A stretch of 9,323 nt of DNA from positions 1-9,323 of the forward strand of contig PEWF01000073.1 of assembly GCA_002779595.1 (NCBI GenBank), in the 5' to 3' direction. A model generated the notes under the pieces. The model had not been told where the DNA came from. It did not search any database and saw nothing but the letters and a program-made list of their open reading frames with translations. The position numbers and the translations under genes are program-made. Source of the stretch: an archaeon CG07_land_8_20_14_0_80_38_8. GTDB lineage: Archaea; Nanobdellota; Nanobdellia; Tiddalikarchaeales; Tiddalikarchaeaceae. Below, piece after piece: positions 5,396 through 9,323 of this stretch; the first letter of the stretch is position 1, and the number at the start of each line of letters is the position of its first letter.

Positions 5396-5929
5396 TTATT
5401 CCATTGCTTCGAATAAGTTTTTGTATTTTTCGTGGATTATGTTCACGTCGAATTGCCAGAATTTCTTCAGGATTTCTTCTTTTTCTGATTCTGTGAAGTA
5501 GTCCATTACTGGCACGAAGAATTCATTGTCCTCTTTCTTTATGTGCTCTTTGTAAACGTATACTATATCCTTTAATCCTGATACTATGTTCGGGAAGTGT
5601 GCTTGGCTTCCTTTTTTGAAGTATTCATCTGCTGCATTCATTAAAGTCCTGACTATTTGCCTGCCTTTTTCATGCTCTTTCAATAATATGTTCATCATTT
5701 CTGCGTGCTGTTTGCTGATTTTTTTCTTCTGCAGTGCTTTGAACAGGATGTTTTCTTCCTTGCCGTGGTGTGATATGTCAATGTAATCTATGAAGAAGTC
5801 GGCGATTAAGTTCACGAATTCATCGTTTGCTTTGCCTGATTCTTCCATTCTCTGGATTTCTTTTTCAACAACGCTGAATGCTGTCCTGATTAATTCATGC
5901 TCTGTCATTAAAGGAGTGTATGGTTCCAT
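5396..5929 (-). CDS. Hemerythrin-like HHE-domain protein
   Basis: A 177-aa cytosolic four-helix-bundle protein of the hemerythrin HHE cation-binding family, which binds a non-heme di-iron centre and is used for oxygen, NO or iron sensing and scavenging. Ligand residues appear in the family order: H11 (LMTEHELI), H54/H55 and E59 (HHGKEENILF), H86 (LLKEHEKGR), then H129 and E133 (YKEHIKKEDNEFF). The length matches single-domain family members and both ends look intact. ATG 5929 is preceded by a TATA element (5954-5961) 24 nt upstream and no Shine-Dalgarno. In an anaerobe relying on the oxygen-sensitive class III RNR, an oxygen or NO defence role is plausible, but that is inference. Confidence 0.92.
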   Translation of the reverse strand: MEPYTPLMTEHELIRTAFSVVEKEIQRMEESGKANDEFVNLIADFFIDYIDISHHGKEENILFKALQKKKISKQHAEMMNILLKEHEKGRQIVRTLMNAADEYFKKGSQAHFPNIVSGLKDIVYVYKEHIKKEDNEFFVPVMDYFTESEKEEILKKFWQFDVNIIHEKYKNLFEAME

Positions 5930-5953
5930 TAGTAATAAAATGTGTGCAGGGAG

Positions 5954-5961
5954 TTATAAAA
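5954..5961 (-). promoter_or_regulatory. TATA box for the hemerythrin-like gene
   Basis: TTTTATAA on the minus strand, 24 nt before ATG 5929. It lies in the intergenic gap just after the stop of the upstream lipoprotein gene. The surrounding 14-mer is identical to the one at 3619-3632. Confidence 0.55.
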
Positions 5962-5970
5962 TTTGCGGGC

Positions 5971-6285
5971 TTATTGGATTAAGCCAGTGCATCGCCAGTT
6001 AACAGTTGCACTATTGTCTTCAACGCTTACCACGCATGCTGGACTGCATCCTTCCGCGTCAATTACTGACATGTCAATCCACCATGTTCCTGTAACATTA
6101 TTGCAGTTGTAAATCTGGGTGAGTGTTCCTTCATCTGCGCATTCGCTGTTTGCTGCGATTTGTATTGCGTCTAATAATTTCATGCTTGCTCCTTCGGGTG
6201 AAGTGCATACATCGTTCAGTGAGTATTCTGTCTGTGTGCATCCTGCGAGGAATATTACAAGCAATGCCGCAAATATTTTCTTCAT
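5971..6285 (-). CDS. Small cysteine-rich lipoprotein, function unknown
   Basis: A 104-aa secreted protein. The N-terminus MKKIFAALLVIFLAGC is a lipoprotein-type signal peptide with lipobox LAGC, so Cys16 would be the lipidated, membrane-anchored residue. The mature part has six further cysteines (27, 49, 61, 80, 84, 99), enough for three disulfides outside the cell. There are acidic stretches and an aromatic TGTWWIDMSV strand. The C-terminal VSVEDNSATVNWRCTG segment looks like beta structure. No family was recognised. The gene is divergent from another lipoprotein gene at 6379, with 93 bp between them. It has a TATA-like element about 23 nt before ATG 6285. Confidence 0.75.
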   Translation of the reverse strand: MKKIFAALLVIFLAGCTQTEYSLNDVCTSPEGASMKLLDAIQIAANSECADEGTLTQIYNCNNVTGTWWIDMSVIDAEGCSPACVVSVEDNSATVNWRCTGLIQ

Positions 6286-6378
6286 AATAATTGTAAATTT
6301 CCTGCAATTTTTTAAATATTGCTTTTTATGCGCTAATCGCTTAATTTATAATTAATCAATTCTTCAATTTTTTTTGTA
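6286..6378. promoter_or_regulatory. Divergent promoter region between two lipoprotein genes
   Basis: This 93-bp AT-rich spacer holds two TATA-like elements pointing outward. TATTTAAAAAA on the minus strand (6308-6318) lies about 23 nt before ATG 6285, and TTTATAAT on the plus strand (6345-6352) lies 26 nt before ATG 6379. Neither start has a Shine-Dalgarno, consistent with leaderless transcripts. No clear operator palindrome is visible. Confidence 0.55.
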
Positions 6379-6993
6379 ATGAGGGCTTCGCATTATTTGA
6401 TTATTTTTTCAGCAGTGTTAATTCTCGGGTGCGTTATTCCTGAAACTGGCAGCAGTAACGTGTTTCAGGCAGGGGATTTCAAAGTGGATTACCCTGCTGG
6501 CTGGATTGTGGGCATTGGTGATAATGTTTACACTTTCATTTCAGGCAATAATGATTCAAGAGTTGTTGTTCAGCGCTTTGACTCAAACCTTTTCAGCAAT
6601 ATTGAATCATTGGGCGAATACTTATTGGCTGATGACTTTGTTGTTTTTGTGAATACAACTCTTGGCGGCGTTGATGCAGTAATCGGGAGCATTAGTGGAG
6701 CGGAAGCAGTTGTTGTCTTGCATGAGGATAATTATTACAGCATTTTGATGAACGGCAATGGCTCTTTTTTTGCTTTGTTCAAGAGCAGTTTTGCATTCCA
6801 GCCTTACACTGCAATGGACAAGTATGGTTTCATACCTTGCAGTGCTGTGAGTTCATGCCCTGAAAATTATGAGTGCTACAAGTTTGAAGAAAAGGATTAT
6901 CCTGTGTGCTGGGAAGGCAGTGCGTGCGATTACTGCAGCAGTGACGAGTGCAGTATTGCAGAATCTTATCCAATGCAGGTATTCTGCAGCTGA
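6379..6993 (+). CDS. Lipoprotein with a cysteine-rich C-terminal domain, function unknown
   Basis: A 204-aa secreted protein. MRASHYLIIFSAVLILGC is a signal peptide with lipobox LILGC, making Cys18 the probable lipid anchor. The middle (residues ~28-145, FKVDYPAGWIVGIGDNVYTFIS...) is beta-rich and resembles the general PsbP-like pattern of a strand followed by YPxGW. It has several possible N-glycosylation sequons (NDS, NTT, NGS). The last ~50 residues contain eight cysteines (IPCSAVSSCPENYEC...CWEGSACDYCSSDEC...VFC), looking like a small disulfide-stabilised module. No precise family was recognised. It is divergently transcribed from another cysteine-rich lipoprotein gene, and the two may act in the same extracellular process (inference). 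Confidence 0.75.
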   Translation: MRASHYLIIFSAVLILGCVIPETGSSNVFQAGDFKVDYPAGWIVGIGDNVYTFISGNNDSRVVVQRFDSNLFSNIESLGEYLLADDFVVFVNTTLGGVDAVIGSISGAEAVVVLHEDNYYSILMNGNGSFFALFKSSFAFQPYTAMDKYGFIPCSAVSSCPENYECYKFEEKDYPVCWEGSACDYCSSDECSIAESYPMQVFCS

Positions 6994-7011
6994 AAAGCCA
7001 TTAATAATAAA

Positions 7012-7020
7012 TTTTTTAAT
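7012..7020 (+). promoter_or_regulatory. TATA-like element of the NUDIX gene
   Basis: TTTTTTAAT ends 24 nt before ATG 7045, the same spacing as the other leaderless promoters here. It lies too close to the earlier in-frame ATG at 7027, so it favours 7045 as the true start. Confidence 0.4.
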
Positions 7021-7044
7021 CCTGAAATGTTTACAAAAATTATT

Positions 7045-7524
7045 ATGGGAGATTTGCCTTTGAGTATTGCTATTTCTGCTTTAATTAAGGATAATAAGAT
7101 TTTATTGATTAAGCGGAAGAAGGGTGATTATGTCGGGTTATTGGGTTTGCCTGGCGGTAAGATTGAGAAGGGTGAGCACGTTGGCGAGGCTGCTGTGAGG
7201 GAGATTCTTGAGGAGTCGGGTATTGCGTGCGAGTTCCGGAACCATTTGGGTTTCGTGTCTGAGCATTTGGTTGAGAACGGCGAAGTTTCAAACCATTTTC
7301 TGCTTCACGTGTGCGAGTTAGAGCCTAAGAGTGCTGAGATTACTGCCGGATCTGAAGGTTCAGTTGCGTGGTTTGACCTTGGCAAGATTGAGGAGTGGAA
7401 AAGCCTGCTTATTCCGAGCGATTATTTGATGATTAAGAAATTAGTATTGAATCATGAGAAGAATTATTATGACTGTGTCATAGTGAAGAATGATGCTGAT
7501 TATGAAATTAAGAAATTTGAATAA
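7045..7524 (+). CDS. NUDIX hydrolase
   Basis: A ~159-aa NUDIX-family hydrolase, which cleaves nucleoside diphosphates linked to another moiety and often cleans up damaged or excess nucleotides. A perfect Nudix box GX5EX7REUXEEXGU spans residues 38-60 counted from this start (GKIEKGEHVGEAAVREILEESGI), preceded by the typical LLIKRKKGDYVGLLGLPGG. The length is usual for a single-domain member. Substrate specificity cannot be assigned. An ATG at 7027 would add six residues (MFTKII). ATG 7045 is preferred because a TATA-like element ends 24 nt before it and the family's first strand (SIAISALIKDNKILLIKR) starts shortly after. No Shine-Dalgarno is seen at either. Confidence 0.93.
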   Translation: MGDLPLSIAISALIKDNKILLIKRKKGDYVGLLGLPGGKIEKGEHVGEAAVREILEESGIACEFRNHLGFVSEHLVENGEVSNHFLLHVCELEPKSAEITAGSEGSVAWFDLGKIEEWKSLLIPSDYLMIKKLVLNHEKNYYDCVIVKNDADYEIKKFE

Positions 7525-7535
7525 TCATCAGCAAG

Positions 7536-7544
7536 TTTAATAAA
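7536..7544 (+). promoter_or_regulatory. TATA box for the 7569-7985 gene
   Basis: TTTAATAAA ends 24 nt before ATG 7569, between the NUDIX stop and the start. No Shine-Dalgarno precedes the ATG, so a separate leaderless transcript is likely. Confidence 0.5.
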
Positions 7545-7568
7545 TTCTGCAGGCAATTATTATTTTTT

Positions 7569-7985
7569 ATGAAGAAGGTTATTCTTCCGGGATTATTGGC
7601 TGGGCTTGTTATGCTAGCGATTAGTATGGGGGTCAGCATGATTATGAACGTGCTTGTTCCTTCATTGCAGTCTGAGTATAATAATGCTGACTTGTTCAGG
7701 CCCTGGAGCGACCCAATAATGAGTTTGTACTACGCGTACCCTTTTGTTCTGGGCATTGCATTGGCGTGGTTTTGGGATAAGACGAAATCAGTGTTCAAGG
7801 ATAAGAGTGCGTGCAGGCGTGGTGCGAAATTTGGACTGGCTTACTGGGTTGCGGCAACGATTCCTGGAATGCTGGTGTCTTACAGCAGTTTTCAGGTTTC
7901 ATTACTAATGATTACTGTGTGGGCTGTTTCAGGATTGATTAATGCAGTAACTGCTGGCGCAATATTTGCCAAAATGAACAAGTAA
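7569..7985 (+). CDS. Four-helix integral membrane protein, function unknown
   Basis: A 138-aa membrane protein with about four predicted helices: residues ~4-30 (ILPGLLAGLVMLAISMGVSMIMNVLV), ~52-72 (YYAYPFVLGIALAWFWDK), ~88-104 (FGLAYWVAATIPGMLVSY) and ~110-133. The extracytoplasmic loop after the first helix contains SEYNNADLFRPWSDPIMS. The look of the protein (glycine-rich first helix, RPWSDP loop, LAWFWDK end of helix 2) suggests a conserved small membrane family, but I cannot name it or its function. It is followed at once by a T-rich terminator and converges with the ABC exporter genes. Confidence 0.75.
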   Translation: MKKVILPGLLAGLVMLAISMGVSMIMNVLVPSLQSEYNNADLFRPWSDPIMSLYYAYPFVLGIALAWFWDKTKSVFKDKSACRRGAKFGLAYWVAATIPGMLVSYSSFQVSLLMITVWAVSGLINAVTAGAIFAKMNK

Positions 7986-7987
7986 AT

Positions 7988-8015
7988 TCTTTACTTTTTT
8001 TTTATTTTATTTTTT
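7988..8015 (+). terminator. T-rich transcription terminator
   Basis: Almost continuous thymines (ttactttttttttattttattttt) start 3 nt after the stop of the four-helix membrane protein gene. Runs of T on the coding strand are the usual archaeal termination signal. The stretch runs up to the stop codon of the convergent permease gene, whose own strand is A-rich here, so it would act only on plus-strand transcripts. Confidence 0.6.
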
Positions 8016-8778
8016 ACACACTTTCGGTTTTGTCGAATAGTACTGCGCCGGATGTTAGTAATGTTGCTGACACTATTGTTAATATTATTATGTCTGTTAT
8101 TGGGTTGAATATTGATGCGCCTATTACTATTCCTCTTAAAGCGTCTATTCCGTAAGTTAGCGGTGTCAAGTATGACAATAATTGTATTATTCCAGGCAGG
8201 TTATTGACTGGGTAGAATGCTCCTGACAGGAATACCATTGGCATCATTACTAAGCTCATTATTGAGCCGAATCCCTGCATGTCTTTTATTACTGAAGTGA
8301 GTAATAATCCTAATCCTACGTAACTTACTGATATTAGTATCATCACCAGGAAGAACAATAATAATGCCTGGATTGTGCTGATTTGGAATCCTAAGAATAT
8401 GCTTATTACTGCTATTAGTAATCCCTGTATTATTGAGGTTGTCACGTTTCCTGCGACTCTTCCGAGCACTATTGAGTACCTGCTCACTGGCGCTATCATT
8501 ATTTCTTTCAGGAATCCGAATTCCCTGTCCCATAATATTGATAATCCTGCCATTAGTGATGATGTCATTATTCCCATTCCTATTATTCCGGGTATGAGAA
8601 ATGATAAGTAATCAGTTCCGTTGCCTAATCCTGGTATGTTCAAGTTTCTGAATCCGAATCCCATTGCAACTAAGAATAAGAACGGCATTGTGAGCGAGGA
8701 TATTATGCGGCTTTTGGCTCTGACGTATCTTTTCATCTCCCTCAGCCATAAAACGTAAACTGCTGTGAAATTAACCAT
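8014..8778 (-). CDS. ABC-2 type transporter permease (DrrB/NodJ-like)
   Basis: A 254-aa membrane subunit of an ABC-2 exporter. The layout is typical: an amphipathic N-terminus (MVNFTAVYVLWLREMKRYVRAKSR), six predicted helices (about residues 25-45, 58-78, 105-130, 138-160, 170-192, 225-245), the cytoplasmic FLKEIMIAPVSR segment that contacts the ATPase, and the family signature LSGAFYPVNNLPGIIQLLSYLTPLTYGIDALRG before the last helix. It overlaps the ATPase gene by 8 nt (ATGGTTAA), and a Shine-Dalgarno GGAGGG (8785-8790) sits 6 nt upstream of ATG 8778, so the two are translationally linked. Relatives export drugs, lipids or polysaccharides; the substrate here is unknown. Confidence 0.93.
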   Translation of the reverse strand: MVNFTAVYVLWLREMKRYVRAKSRIISSLTMPFLFLVAMGFGFRNLNIPGLGNGTDYLSFLIPGIIGMGIMTSSLMAGLSILWDREFGFLKEIMIAPVSRYSIVLGRVAGNVTTSIIQGLLIAVISIFLGFQISTIQALLLFFLVMILISVSYVGLGLLLTSVIKDMQGFGSIMSLVMMPMVFLSGAFYPVNNLPGIIQLLSYLTPLTYGIDALRGIVIGASIFNPITDIIILTIVSATLLTSGAVLFDKTESV

Positions 8779-9323
8779 GCATAGCCCTCCTTCTCATGCG
8801 CTCCTTTTGAGGATTATTTTCTTCGGTTTCCCTTATTGTTTTACCTGTGAAGTGCAAAAATACGTCTTCAAGGCTTGGTTTTCTTAAATTGACTGTGTTA
8901 ACTTTTATTTTGCACTTATTTGCTAGGTCTATTATTCTTGGAATTTTGTCTTCCCCGTTCTTCACTGTTAGATTAACAACGTTGTCATGGTGCTGGTATT
9001 TTTTTATCCATTGCTTGTTTGCGCATTTTCTCATGAACTCCTCCGCATCGCCTTTTATTTCAATTGTTATAACGTCGCCTTTAAGCAAATTTTTCAGTTC
9101 TGCTGAGGTTCCTTCAACTATTATTTTTCCCTTGTCTATTATGCTTATCCTGTTGCATAAATAGTCTGCCTCTTCCATGTAATGCGTTGTGAGTATGATT
9201 GACATTTTTTCTTTATGGTTTAATTCCTTAATGTATTCCCAGATTCTTCTGCGGGTTTGCGCGTCCAATCCAAGCGTTGGCTCGTCGAGGAATAATACTT
9301 TTGGCTTGTGGATTAGTCCCCTT
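8771..9323 (-). CDS. ABC transporter ATP-binding protein, DrrA/CcmA-like (5' end cut off by window edge)
   Basis: The ATPase partner of the permease encoded just downstream. The frame stays open to the right edge, so the Walker A and most of the signature region lie outside. Visible are the Walker B motif with D-loop (KVLFLDEPTLGLDAQTRR, around 9250-9305), the switch histidine in ILTTHYMEEAD, the DKGKIIVEGTSAEL segment, and the DrrA-type C-terminal domain ending PSLEDVFLHFTGKTIRE. About 184 residues are present out of a usual ~300-330. An in-frame TTG at 9268 falls inside the Walker B/D-loop region and is not a start. The C-terminus has a basic tail (RMRRRAMHG) that overlaps the permease start. 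Confidence 0.95.
   Translation of the reverse strand, partial: RGLIHKPKVLFLDEPTLGLDAQTRRRIWEYIKELNHKEKMSIILTTHYMEEADYLCNRISIIDKGKIIVEGTSAELKNLLKGDVITIEIKGDAEEFMRKCANKQWIKKYQHHDNVVNLTVKNGEDKIPRIIDLANKCKIKVNTVNLRKPSLEDVFLHFTGKTIRETEENNPQKERMRRRAMHG

Noticed and set aside
7027..7044. ATG 7027 as the NUDIX start
   Set aside because: It is possible, but no promoter or Shine-Dalgarno fits it, and the TATA-like element at 7012-7020 is spaced correctly for ATG 7045.
9266..9268. TTG as the start of the ABC ATPase
   Set aside because: It falls inside LDEPTLGLDAQ, between Walker B and the D-loop. The frame continues upstream with conserved ABC sequence to the window edge.
1..9323. tRNA, rRNA, CRISPR, insertion sequence or long repeats
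   Set aside because: None was seen on reading both strands. Intergenic gaps are all under about 115 bp and hold only promoter-like AT-rich sequence.

Overview
The window looks like a compact piece of an anaerobic archaeal genome, most likely a small-genome DPANN lineage of the Woesearchaeota/Pacearchaeota kind. The lineage is an inference from gene content and gene-start architecture. Genes are tightly packed. Many have an AT-rich TATA-like element about 23-29 nt before the start codon and no Shine-Dalgarno motif, which is the archaeal leaderless pattern. SD-like motifs appear mainly inside operons. The only ribonucleotide reductase visible is the oxygen-sensitive class III enzyme. No tRNA, rRNA, CRISPR array or insertion sequence was recognised.

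Region 1 (1-3340, minus strand) is a four-gene anaerobic ribonucleotide reductase operon, read right to left. It starts with a 795-aa NrdD whose first ~146 residues are an end-to-end NrdR repressor (zinc ribbon plus ATP-cone). Next come a separate ~80-aa protein carrying the glycyl-radical motif that NrdD lacks, a CPNC glutaredoxin/NrdH-like redoxin, and the radical-SAM activase NrdG, which is cut by the window edge. NrdD stops right after the first CxxC of its C-terminal zinc site. The second CxxC and the radical glycine (RVVGY) are on the next gene, so both the enzyme and its zinc site are split between two polypeptides. This split, together with the NrdR fusion, is the most striking content of the window.

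Region 2 (3354-5016, minus strand) holds two small membrane proteins of unknown function, an acylphosphatase and a PHP-domain metal-dependent phosphoesterase. The acylphosphatase and PHP genes are 8 nt apart and are probably co-transcribed.

Region 3 (5068-6993) holds a short TPR-like ORF with an EF-hand-like loop that may be a decayed gene (plus strand), a hemerythrin-like di-iron protein (minus), and two divergently transcribed cysteine-rich lipoproteins that share a 93-bp promoter region.

Region 4 (7045-9323) holds a NUDIX hydrolase and a four-helix membrane protein on the plus strand. These converge, across a T-rich terminator, with a minus-strand ABC-2 exporter pair: a permease and an ATPase that runs off the right edge.
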